33,089 nt of DNA from a virus, in the IMG/VR virus record IMGVR_UViG_3300042154_000908, positions 1 to 33,089 of that record. One strand, written 5' to 3'. Below the pieces are notes generated by a model. That model searched no databases and had not been told where the DNA came from. It saw only the letters and a program-made list of their open reading frames with translations. Each line of letters begins with the position of its first letter. Position 1 is the first letter of the stretch. Shown in pieces: positions 16,554 through 25,800 of the stretch. The translations under genes were made by a program, and so were the position numbers.

Positions 16554-16573
16554 TTAATATTTTTAAAACTGTT

Positions 16574-16783
16574 ATGATCAATTTAAAGAACGTTATTAAT
16601 AGAGGAGCTTCTGTACCTACAGAGGCTCCTTCTACTACTACTCCATTCACGTCAGATGAAATTAAGTTATTGTTAATGATGGTACGCCAATCAACATTCA
16701 AGGGCGACACCATTGAATCCGTGTACAACCTCGTGAATAAATTACAGACAATGTATAACGAGATTTCTGAACGTACGCCCTAA
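16574..16783 (+). CDS. Unknown small protein, 69 residues
   Basis: Starts MINLKNVINRGASVPTEAPS and has a helical C-terminal half (SDEIKLLLMMVRQSTFKGDT, then VYNLVNKLQTMYNEISERTP) that could form a small coiled coil. It lies between two fibre genes. An in-frame TTG at 16544 would add 10 residues but overlaps the end of the fibre gene; I prefer the ATG. It has no membrane segment and no known domain. Its position suggests a fibre-assembly helper or small structural part, without direct evidence. Confidence 0.65.
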   Translation: MINLKNVINRGASVPTEAPSTTTPFTSDEIKLLLMMVRQSTFKGDTIESVYNLVNKLQTMYNEISERTP

Positions 16784-16785
16784 TC

Positions 16786-16793
16786 ATATTTAT
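16786..16793 (+). promoter_or_regulatory. ATATTTAT motif, putative late promoter of giant fibre
   Basis: Exact octamer (TCATATTTATAA) 2 bases after the previous stop and 105 bases before the ATG at 16899. Confidence 0.5.
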
Positions 16794-16898
16794 AACTAGC
16801 CATTTTAATTAGTTTCTAGTGATAGAATCTGATTATGCGTCTCCGCAAGGAGAAGTGGGCTTAACAAGTCGTTAAGTAACCAACCGTAATTAGAGAAC
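16794..16898 (+). other. Structured 105-base leader of the giant fibre gene
   Basis: Contains TCTCC-GCAA-GGAGA (16840-16853), a 5-bp stem capped by a GNRA-type tetraloop, and CTTAAC-AAGTC-GTTAAG (16860-16876). A weaker ACTAG/CTAGT pair lies at 16795-16820. There is no T-run, so these are not terminators, and no tRNA cloverleaf can be drawn. A stability or translation-control role is plausible. Confidence 0.45.
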
Positions 16899-19800
16899 AT
16901 GCCAAATTGGAAGAAAGTCATCGTGTCTGGCTCGGATGCCAGTCTGAATTCGCTTAATGTAAACACATACATTTCAGCGTCAACATTTAGTGGAAATTTT
17001 ACAGGATCTCTTCAAGGCAGCTCTTCTTACGCACTTACATCCTCATACGCTTTATATGCAGCAGTCGCACCTAACTTGGGTACTACGACTACCTTTACGC
17101 AGGCGGCATCAGCATCGACTTGGACGTTTACCCACAATTTAAACACGCTTACGCCACAAATTACCGTATATGATTACGGGCGTAATGTAATTATACCTCA
17201 AAATATTCAGAGTACTGATCCTAATACTACTGTATTATCTTTCAGCTCAATCCAATCAGGATACGCTGTAATAGGTACAGGTGGTGGTTTAGTAATTACT
17301 GGTTCAACATTTAATTTTACTCAAGCATCAGCGTCAAGCACATGGTTGATTGAACATCCTCTTAATACAAAGACACCTATTGTTCAAATATATGATGCGA
17401 ATTATAACTCTATACTTACAGAGTATATTTCAGGATCAAGCAATAGTTTATTAACTGTTAATGTTGGTGCGGCACAAACAGGATATGCTGTTTTATCTAA
17501 CGGAGGTAACTTATTCATTAGTGGCTCATCAGCTCGTTTGACTCAATCAATTGCTGCTGTAACATGGAGTTTTACTCACTCACTTAATACAAAATATCCT
17601 GTAGTACAGGTATATGATGCTAATGATAGCGTTATTGTACCCGCAACTATCACAGCAATTGATACTAATACTACTCAAATTACTTTCGCTACACCTACAA
17701 CAGGTGTCGCTGTAGCTGAATTTAGTGGTATAAATGGATTACAAGATAATACTGTAAGTTCATCTTATGCTGTTACAGCATCATCAGCAATCTACTCATT
17801 TAGTAGTTCTTACGCCACAACCGCCTCATCAGCTGATGCTTTTATAGTTAGAAATAGTCTAACAGCATCAGGATTAAGATATCCTACTACTGATGGTTTA
17901 GAAAACCAAGTATTAAAAACAGATGGCACTAACGATTTAGCATTTGGTGACGTAAATACAATGTATGAAATAGTTTATACAGGTGAAAACATTACTAAAA
18001 GTGATCCATTATATATTTCAGGTTCACAAGGAGCAAATCCAATTGTGTACAAAGCAGACGCTGCAAATGCAGCTAAAATGCCAGTAGTATACATTGCATC
18101 AGAAACAATTGCCGCAGGTAATACTACAAGAGGCATTGTACTTGGTTTAATTGAAGGAATTAATTTAACTGGCTACCCAGCAGGAACAGAAGTTTATGTT
18201 GCTGTAGGAGGTGGTTGGACGTCAACTAGACCTACGGGAACAGCAATTGTGCAAGTGTTAGGTATAGTAACTAAAGAAGGAAATGGAGGCAAAGGATTAG
18301 TATTAAATCCAGGTCCAGTAGAATTACCTAATATTCAATCAGGTTTCACTTGGATAGGTGATTCAAACAGTTACCCAGTGGCTGTATCAACTTCATCTTT
18401 ATTAGTTACTACTTCATCATACGCCACAACAGCATCTGTAGCACCTAGTTATACTTTAACTAGTTCATTCTTAGCATTTACTTCATCAGTAAATGCAACT
18501 ACAGGAGCATTAAACGTTACTACAGGTGCTTTAAATGCTACTACTGGCGCATTAAACGCAACTACAGGAGCATTAAATTCTAGAACAGGTTCTTATGCCA
18601 CTACAGGATCAAATACATTTATTGGTACTCAAACCATAACTGGTAATGGTACTGTAACAGGTGATTGGACAGTTCAAGGTAATCTAACAGCACAAACATT
18701 TATAATTTCATCTTCAGTATCTTACTTTACTGAATCATTCAGTAGTGGTAGTACTAAATTTGGAGATGATACAGGCGATACTCATCAATTTACTGGTTCA
18801 GTTAAAATAACAGGATCATTTGAAGTAACAGGAAGTGTAACTGCAAACTATGGATTTACAGGATCGTTATTTGGTACTTCATCTTGGGCACAAAATGCGG
18901 TTGGAGCACCTTATTATGTTCTAACTAGTTCATTTAGCACAACAAGCGCTTCTATCTCATCTCGTGTTACTAACTTAGAAAGTACAGCTAGTGCATTTGT
19001 AGTAGCAAGTGCTTCGTTCTCATCTTCAATTGTAACACTAACTAATGCTAGTGCTTCATTAGCCATTAATAGTGGATCTAATAGTACTCGCTTTACAGTA
19101 TTAGAAAACGCTAGTGCGTCATTTGCTTTACAAAGTGGATCTAACAGTACTCGCTTTACAATATTAGAATTAGCATCAGGTTCATTATCAGCATCAGTTG
19201 CCACATTGATTAATATGTCTGCGTCTTATGCTATTGCAAGTGGTTCAGATAGTGCTCGTATAACAAGATTAGAAGGAACAGCTAGTACCTTAACTACAGC
19301 AAGTGCTTCATTTGCTACAGTTTCTGCTTCTTATTCTAATCTAAGTGGCTCATTCAGAAGTGGTTCATTTACAGGATCATTTATAGGTACTTTATTTGGT
19401 ACTGCTTCTCAAGCATTAACAGCATCTAGTGTTAACCCATTAACTCAAATTGTTTCTATTAATGGTGGTTTAAATGTAACAGGATCAACTAACTTATCAG
19501 GTAGTGCTGGTACTACAATATTAAGCGCTAATGTAGATACAATTGTATTTAGTGGTTCATTTACTTCTACTGGTTCTGTTTCAATTACTGGTAGTGTAAA
19601 GGTTTCAGGTGGTATAACAGGTTCATTATTAGGAACTTCATCTTATGCTGTTCAAGGATTAAGTTCATCTTTTGCTTTAACAGCATCATATGTTGCATCT
19701 ATTGCTAACTTAAGTACAACTCAAATCGCTACAGGTAGTGTTACAGCTAGTGTAAGTGGTAGTGATGCTACATTTAGAGTAGTAAGTGGATCAAATACAT

Positions 19801-20966
19801 TCTTATATGTTAGTTCTAGTGGTTTAACTACTGTATCTGGTACATTTGCAGTCACTGTAAATAATGTAAATGAATTCTTAATATCATCTACTGGATCATC
19901 TCTTGGTAATGCATTAACTGATACTCATAATGTCACTGGTTCATTTAATATAACTGGTAGCTTAATAGTAAGAGGTAATACAACAAGTAGTTTAACAGCA
20001 TCTCAAGCTATAAGTTCATCTTATGCTTTAACTGCATCTTATGCTTTGAATGGTGGTAGTGGTGGAGGTGGAACAAATGCTTACACTCATACTCAAGCGG
20101 CTTCATCTTCAACTTGGAATGTTAATCATGCTTTGAACTCTAGAAACATAAACATTACTGTCTATGATTTTGGATACAATGTAATTATACCTCAAAACAT
20201 TACCAATATTGATGCTAACAACTCAGTAATAACATTTAGTTCTCCTCAATCTGGAGTTGCAGTGTTTAATCCTGGAGGATTATTTGTTACTGGATCTACA
20301 TCTGTTTTATCTCAATCATCAGCAGCCGTTACTTGGAGTTTTAATCATAATTTGAATTCAAGACTTATAAACATTGATGTTTATGGTTCTGACTATAGTC
20401 AAGTTATACCTGCTAGAGTTACTTTGATGAGTCCAAGTTCATCACAAATTACTTTTGCAACTGCAACTTCTGGTTACGCTGTGGCAACAGTAAATGGTTT
20501 TAGTGGTTCTGTTACAAGTGCTCAAAATACAGTTGTTCAAACTGATGGTACAAATGCTACTCGTTACATAACATTCACTGATACTTTATCTGGATTAGGT
20601 CCTGTTTACGCTGATGCTGGAATATCATATAATCCAAGTACAAATGCATTAACAGTAGGTACATTGACTGAAACATCAACCATTGAGTTAAAACAAAACA
20701 TTAAAGACTTTGTGACTCCACTCGCTAAGTTTATGGCTTTACAACCAGTTTCATACAAGTGGAAAGAAAATAAACGTAAAGATATAGGTTTCATCGCGGA
20801 ACATGTTCAGGAATTATTCCCTGAAATAGTTGCGGAGGATGGTAAATCCATGTCTTACACTAAGTTGACGCCAATTTTAATTGATATTGTACAACGCCAG
20901 CAGGAAACCATCGAGGAAATGAGAAAGGAACTAAAGGCAATTAAGAGACATATTGATAAACATTAA
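16899..20966 (+). CDS. Giant tail fibre/adhesin with C-terminal S74-type chaperone
   Basis: A 1355-residue modular protein. After the WKKVIVSGS attachment segment (4-12) come three tandem beta modules with the pattern TW..(H)..LNT..P..VYD...(I)IP...GYAV (about 65-130, 138-203, 213-277). A different beta module lies at 355-475 (YTGENITKSDPLYISGSQGA onwards). A 7-residue repeat follows at 532-559, then an Ala/Ser coiled-coil-like region (about 690-830), two more TW modules (about 1062-1128, 1138-1203) and a C-terminal S74-type domain from S1260 (STIELKQNIKDF, GFIAEHVQELFPEI). S74 domains guide trimer folding and then cut themselves off just before a Ser, here probably before S1260. The last 25 residues form a charged coiled coil (RQQETIEEMRKELKAIKRH). 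Confidence 0.88.
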   Translation: MPNWKKVIVSGSDASLNSLNVNTYISASTFSGNFTGSLQGSSSYALTSSYALYAAVAPNLGTTTTFTQAASASTWTFTHNLNTLTPQITVYDYGRNVIIPQNIQSTDPNTTVLSFSSIQSGYAVIGTGGGLVITGSTFNFTQASASSTWLIEHPLNTKTPIVQIYDANYNSILTEYISGSSNSLLTVNVGAAQTGYAVLSNGGNLFISGSSARLTQSIAAVTWSFTHSLNTKYPVVQVYDANDSVIVPATITAIDTNTTQITFATPTTGVAVAEFSGINGLQDNTVSSSYAVTASSAIYSFSSSYATTASSADAFIVRNSLTASGLRYPTTDGLENQVLKTDGTNDLAFGDVNTMYEIVYTGENITKSDPLYISGSQGANPIVYKADAANAAKMPVVYIASETIAAGNTTRGIVLGLIEGINLTGYPAGTEVYVAVGGGWTSTRPTGTAIVQVLGIVTKEGNGGKGLVLNPGPVELPNIQSGFTWIGDSNSYPVAVSTSSLLVTTSSYATTASVAPSYTLTSSFLAFTSSVNATTGALNVTTGALNATTGALNATTGALNSRTGSYATTGSNTFIGTQTITGNGTVTGDWTVQGNLTAQTFIISSSVSYFTESFSSGSTKFGDDTGDTHQFTGSVKITGSFEVTGSVTANYGFTGSLFGTSSWAQNAVGAPYYVLTSSFSTTSASISSRVTNLESTASAFVVASASFSSSIVTLTNASASLAINSGSNSTRFTVLENASASFALQSGSNSTRFTILELASGSLSASVATLINMSASYAIASGSDSARITRLEGTASTLTTASASFATVSASYSNLSGSFRSGSFTGSFIGTLFGTASQALTASSVNPLTQIVSINGGLNVTGSTNLSGSAGTTILSANVDTIVFSGSFTSTGSVSITGSVKVSGGITGSLLGTSSYAVQGLSSSFALTASYVASIANLSTTQIATGSVTASVSGSDATFRVVSGSNTFLYVSSSGLTTVSGTFAVTVNNVNEFLISSTGSSLGNALTDTHNVTGSFNITGSLIVRGNTTSSLTASQAISSSYALTASYALNGGSGGGGTNAYTHTQAASSSTWNVNHALNSRNINITVYDFGYNVIIPQNITNIDANNSVITFSSPQSGVAVFNPGGLFVTGSTSVLSQSSAAVTWSFNHNLNSRLINIDVYGSDYSQVIPARVTLMSPSSSQITFATATSGYAVATVNGFSGSVTSAQNTVVQTDGTNATRYITFTDTLSGLGPVYADAGISYNPSTNALTVGTLTETSTIELKQNIKDFVTPLAKFMALQPVSYKWKENKRKDIGFIAEHVQELFPEIVAEDGKSMSYTKLTPILIDIVQRQQETIEEMRKELKAIKRHIDKH
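18492..18575 (+). repeat. 21-bp tandem repeat (four copies) in the giant fibre
   Basis: Four in-frame copies of 21 bp encode NATTGAL / NVTTGAL / NATTGAL / NATTGAL, followed by a degenerate NSRTGSY. Copies differ at synonymous positions, so the heptad has been kept by selection rather than duplicated very recently. Confidence 0.85.
19073..19168 (+). repeat. 60-bp direct repeat in the fibre coiled-coil region
   Basis: The stretch reading AGTGGATCTAA(T/C)AGTACTCGC and the following bases appears at about 19073 and again 60 bases later. It encodes SGSNSTRFT(V/I)LE twice and is almost identical at DNA level, indicating a more recent duplication than the rest of the gene. Confidence 0.75.
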
Positions 20967-20967
20967 C

Positions 20968-20975
20968 ATATTTAT
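20968..20975 (+). promoter_or_regulatory. ATATTTAT motif, putative late promoter
   Basis: Exact octamer (ACATATTTATTT) one base after the upstream stop codon and 26 bases before the ATG at 21002. Confidence 0.5.
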
Positions 20976-21001
20976 TTAAGACATACAAATTATCTGAAGG
21001 C

Positions 21002-22843
21002 ATGCCCAACAATATTTTAATAACCCCAGGTAAGTCATCTATACAATTTAGCGGAAGCTTAGTAAACAGTATAGAATTACTTACAGACGCTACAGGAAGT
21101 GTGACGTTTTATGGCTACGGTACAGGATCTAAAGCTATCGTAACCATCTACGATACATCGTCTGGTTATCTTGGTATTAACCAAGTAAAACCTTCAGCAT
21201 CACTACATGTTAACTCACCTAGTGGTGGGTTTGCTGCTTTGTTTACAACAGCAACAGCTACTGCATTTGCTATTAGTTCTACAACTAATAATATAATGAT
21301 GGGTAAGAGTGTAGATGATGGTATAAACGCATTACAAATTGTAGGTAGTGTATCAGCATCAGCATTCACTGGTTCGTTTTCAGGAGGTGTAACAGGTTCA
21401 TTTACTGGTAGTGTTTTAGCTACTGGTTCGTTTACAGGTTCATTCGCTGGTCAAGTAGTTAGTGCTAACGCTCGTTTATCTGGTTCATTAACAGGATCAT
21501 TTACAGGTACTAGTACAGGTTCATTTACAGGTATATCATTTGCTACTGGTTCATTAACAGGGTCATTCACAGGAGCTGTTAACGCTACTGGCTCAGTAAG
21601 CGGCGCCTTTGCAGGTGCTGTTACTAGTGCTACAGCCAACATGACAGGATCATTTAGTGGTTCTCATATTGGAACTGCTTTATTGACTGGATCATTTAGT
21701 GGTTCATTTAAAGGTGATGGTGCTAATTTAACAGGTGTTGTTACAACATTAGCTGTTACAGGTGCTTTATCATCTAGTGGTTTAATGACTAGTGGTACTA
21801 TTGATCTTAAAACACAATCTTTAACATTAAGTGGCTCGTTAAGCAAAGGTGTATATGTGACATTTGACAATACAACTCGTATTGCATCATTTGACCTTGC
21901 TCAAAGCATTTCTCAATCTGCAGATGTAATATTCAACTCTGTAACTTCTAGTTTCACAGGAGCATTTACAGGTACTTTATTTGGTACTGCATCTCAAGCA
22001 TTAACTTCATCCTACGCATTAAACGCAGGATTAGGATACAATACAACTCAATTTACTCAAACTACACCTACAGCATCTTGGATTATACCTCACACTTTGA
22101 GGACACAATCTCCAATGGTACAAGTGTATGATTTAAGTTATAATCAAATTATTCCTAACGCTATTACTGGTGTTGATAATGGTACTGTTAAGGTTGAATT
22201 CTTAGTACCTACATCAGGATATGCTATGTTATCTAATGGTGGTGGTTTTAGTCCAACAGGATCTCAAGCATTCTTATCTCAATCATCAGCAGCTGTTACT
22301 TGGAGTTTTGATCACAACTTAAACACTAAGTATCCTGTATTCCAAATATACGGTGACAATGATGAAGTATTAATACCAGCAGGTATTAAAGCATTATCTC
22401 CTAGTGGTAGTGAAATTTATTTTGCAGTACCAACAACAGGTGTTGCCGTAGCAGAATTTAGTGGTATAAGTGGCAGTTTCGTCTCAACATATGGAGATGG
22501 AATGATATCAGGTTCACTTACAATTATAAATAATTTAATCGTATCAGGTAGCATTACTGAATTATCAACTCGTACTGCAAAATCAGATATTACGCCTTTA
22601 TCATACAGCACAGCCGAATTTATGAAACTTGCTCCTGTGTCGTACACATTGAACAATACAGGAACTAAAGAAATTGGTTTCATAGCTGAGGAGGTACACG
22701 ATATTTATTCCGAGATATCACGTGATGGACTAAGTATATCTTATACTAAGTTTGCACCGGTTTTGGTTAAAGTGATTCAGGAACAACAACAACGCATTGA
22801 GCGTTTGGAACAAATGTTAAAAAACAATAACAATATAAGCTAA
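21002..22843 (+). CDS. Second tail fibre with C-terminal S74-type chaperone
   Basis: A 613-residue protein. Residues 1-118 form a distinct N-terminal domain (ILITPGKSSIQFSGSLVNSI, LGINQVKPSASLHVN). Residues 121-246 are a dense run of TGSFTGSF-type repeats. Residues 266-315 are paralogous to the fibre at 15393 (LSGSLSKGVYVTFDN, DLAQSISQSADVIF). Two TW...H.L beta modules follow (about 350-412 and 424-487). The S74-type domain starts at S522 (STRTAKSDITPL) with GFIAEEVHDIYSEI, and ends in a coiled coil (EQQQRIERLEQML). Self-cleavage before S522 is expected for this family. The kelch gene at 22845 starts one base after the stop, so the two are probably made together. Confidence 0.88.
   Translation: MPNNILITPGKSSIQFSGSLVNSIELLTDATGSVTFYGYGTGSKAIVTIYDTSSGYLGINQVKPSASLHVNSPSGGFAALFTTATATAFAISSTTNNIMMGKSVDDGINALQIVGSVSASAFTGSFSGGVTGSFTGSVLATGSFTGSFAGQVVSANARLSGSLTGSFTGTSTGSFTGISFATGSLTGSFTGAVNATGSVSGAFAGAVTSATANMTGSFSGSHIGTALLTGSFSGSFKGDGANLTGVVTTLAVTGALSSSGLMTSGTIDLKTQSLTLSGSLSKGVYVTFDNTTRIASFDLAQSISQSADVIFNSVTSSFTGAFTGTLFGTASQALTSSYALNAGLGYNTTQFTQTTPTASWIIPHTLRTQSPMVQVYDLSYNQIIPNAITGVDNGTVKVEFLVPTSGYAMLSNGGGFSPTGSQAFLSQSSAAVTWSFDHNLNTKYPVFQIYGDNDEVLIPAGIKALSPSGSEIYFAVPTTGVAVAEFSGISGSFVSTYGDGMISGSLTIINNLIVSGSITELSTRTAKSDITPLSYSTAEFMKLAPVSYTLNNTGTKEIGFIAEEVHDIYSEISRDGLSISYTKFAPVLVKVIQEQQQRIERLEQMLKNNNNIS
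21362..21709 (+). repeat. Run of GSFTGSF-coding repeats
   Basis: About a dozen near-identical short units reading ACTGGTTC(A/G)TT(T/A)ACAGG(T/A)TCATT or close variants, encoding TGSFTGSF-type residues 121-236. The same unit occurs as single or double copies in the genes at 14904, 15393 and 16899, offering homology for recombination between fibre genes. Confidence 0.85.
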
Positions 22844-22844
22844 T

Positions 22845-25800
22845 ATGGCAATATTACAGTCAACAACAATCAGTGGTAGTCTAACAATGAGCGGCAGCAC
22901 AGCGCTAACTGGGAATGTCACTTTAAATTACTTTTCATCTTCTGTATCAGGAGCTATTGCCCCAATAACTGCTGTTTGGACAGCGGGTGGTGCTTTAAGT
23001 ACAGCTAGATATGGTATGGGTAGCGCAGGTACTGCTACAGCCGCTTTAGCATTTGGAGGTTATTCAAGTGTAGCTCCTGGTCCATTTGCATGTACAGAAG
23101 CATACAACGGTTCATCTTGGTCTGGAGGTGGAGCAATGATTACAGGAAGAGTAGGTTTAGGTGGAGCAGGAACAGCAAATGCTGCTTTAGCATTTGGTGG
23201 ATATAAGTCAAATTTCCCAAGTGCCATGCTAACTTGTGCTGAAAAATATAATGGCTCTGCTTGGTCATCAACAGGAGCAATGATCACAGCTAGATGTGGA
23301 ATCGCTGGATTAGGAACCCAAAACGCCGCTTTAGCAGTAGGAGGATGTTTTTCACCTACTCAAGTTAGATGTACAGAAATATTTAATGGTACCGCTTGGT
23401 CTGCTGGTGGAGCTATAATCACTGCTAGACAATATGGAGCTGGAGCAGGTACAACAAACGCAGGTTTATTTGCTGGTGGTCAAGGTGCTTCTTTCACTGT
23501 CCTAACATGTACAGAACTTTATAATGGATCTACTTGGTCTTCAACTGGTGCGTTAAGTACTGCTAGAGAAGTAGCAGGAGCTGGTACTCAAACAGCAGCT
23601 ATTGTTTTTGGTGGTACCCCTGCAACCGCTACTTGTACAGAATTATTTAATGGTACTACTTGGTCTACTTCTGTAGCTATGATTACAGGTAGAAGATGTG
23701 GAAATGGTGCCGGTACTCAAGCATCAGCTTTAGCATTTGGTGGTAAATGTGTTGGAGCCGCTCCTTCTACAGCAACTACTGAAGTATTCACTGCAGGTAC
23801 ACCAGGTACACCTGGTACTACAGTATTTACTTGTATCAAGTCACTTGACTATTCAACAGTTACAGGAAATATTTCAATATTAAGTGGTAGTTTAGCTTTA
23901 GCCCCATTTGCTACTGGTAGCGCCCCAGTTACAGGTTCAGCAGGACAAATATTTTTTGATAGCACAAACACAACTTTAAGAATAAGTGGTGTTGGTAGTG
24001 GTGGTGGTGTATGGTCAAGTGGAGGTGCTATGATTACTGCTATTAATAGTCAAACTAGTGCGGGTACAACAAATGCTGCTTTATCATTTGGTGGTTTTGC
24101 TCCTACTGTAGTATCATGCACAGAAAGATATAATGGATCAACTTGGTCCACTACTGGAGGTTTAATTACAGCTAGAGGATTTTCATTTGGAGGTGTAGGT
24201 ACTCAAAACGCTGCTTTATCTGCAGGCGGTGGTAACCCAGGAGCTGCAGCTAATACTGAAAAATATAATGGAATTGCATGGTCAGCAACTGGTAACTTAA
24301 ACTGTGCTCGTGCTTATTTAGCTTCTACTGGTGTTCAAAATGCCGCTTTAGCAATGGGTGCTTATATTGCTCCTACAGGAAGAACATGTGTTGAATCTTT
24401 TAATAGTGTAGCTTGGACTGTAGGTGGAGCTTTAATTACTGGATTACATAGTTCAGCAGCCGCTGGTACTCAAAATGCAGCTTTAACAGTAGGTGGTGAT
24501 CCTACTTGTACTCAAGCATACAATGGTATAGCTTGGACTATAGGTGGTAACATGATTACTGGTAGAAATCGTTTAGCTGCTGGAGGTACTCAAAATGTTG
24601 CTATAGCAATGGGAGGTAATAATGGAGCTATAGTTTCATGTGTTGAAGAATATAATGGTACTACTTGGTCTACAAATAATGCTATGATTACTGCTCGTGA
24701 AAAATTAGGTGGAACAGGTACTCAAGCCGCTGCTTTAGCATTTGGTGGTCTCACACCAGCAGCAGCCTCATCTACTGAAGCATATAACACAACAAACATC
24801 CAAACATGTTATATCCCAACAATTGAATTTGCAACTCAAGATAAGGCACAACAACAATTGCCTGATATTGAAGGAAAAATATTTTATGACACCAACTCAA
24901 AACAATTTAAAGTAACTGGTCAGTCATATGGTGCTGGTACTTGGAGCGTCGTAACGGCTTTAATCTCAGCTAGACAAGGTATTTTTGGTGCAGGTACTTC
25001 AACCGCGGCTTTAGCAGCTGGTGGTGATTCTCCAGCAGGAGCTAAATTAACATGTACAGAAATATATAATGGTTCTACTTGGGCAGCGGGTGGGGCTATA
25101 ATTACTGCTAGATTTTTAGGAGGGGCTGCGGGTACTACAAATGCTGGATTGATATTTGGTGGAGCTACAGGACCAGGAGCTGTAGTAGCATGCACTGAAA
25201 AATATAATGGTTCTACTTGGTCTTCCACAGGTACTTTAGGATTTGCTAGATATATTTTAACTGGAACCGGCACTCAAAATTCAGCTTTAGCTGTTGGAGG
25301 ATATTCTCCCTCTGCTCCAGCTACAGCAAGAACATGCACTGAAAAATTCAATGGTTCAACATGGGCCACATCTACTGGTACACCTCAAGTTACAGAAGGT
25401 GGTACTCTTGTAGGTACACAAAACGCAGCTTTATATATAAGTATAAACACTCCAACTAATACTAAATGTGCTATTAAGTTTGATGGTACAACTTGGTACG
25501 CCGCAACGTCTACTAACTGTAATCACCGTGTAGCTGCAGGATTTGGCACACAAAACAACGCTGTTATAGCAGCAGGACAAAACCCAGCAATAAGCAATAC
25601 AACTGAAGAATTTAATGGTGTATCTTGGAATATAGGAGGAAATATAACTACTGCTAGATCATTTACAGCAGGCGCAGGAACACAAACATCAGGATTAGCA
25701 TTTGGTGGACAAGCTCCATCAGTTGTATCATGTACAGAACTTTACACAATCCCAACTATCACAACAACATGTACTCTTACATCAATAGGTAACGTGACAG

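Noticed and set aside
16840-16898. Possible tRNA-like or riboswitch element upstream of the giant fibre
   Set aside because: Only two short stems can be drawn; there is no cloverleaf, no acceptor stem and no T-loop consensus. Kept only as a structured leader.
22701-22708. ATATTTAT inside the S74-type domain coding region of the fibre at 21002
   Set aside because: Encodes conserved residues (DIYSE) of the domain and lies far from any gene start; treated as a chance copy.
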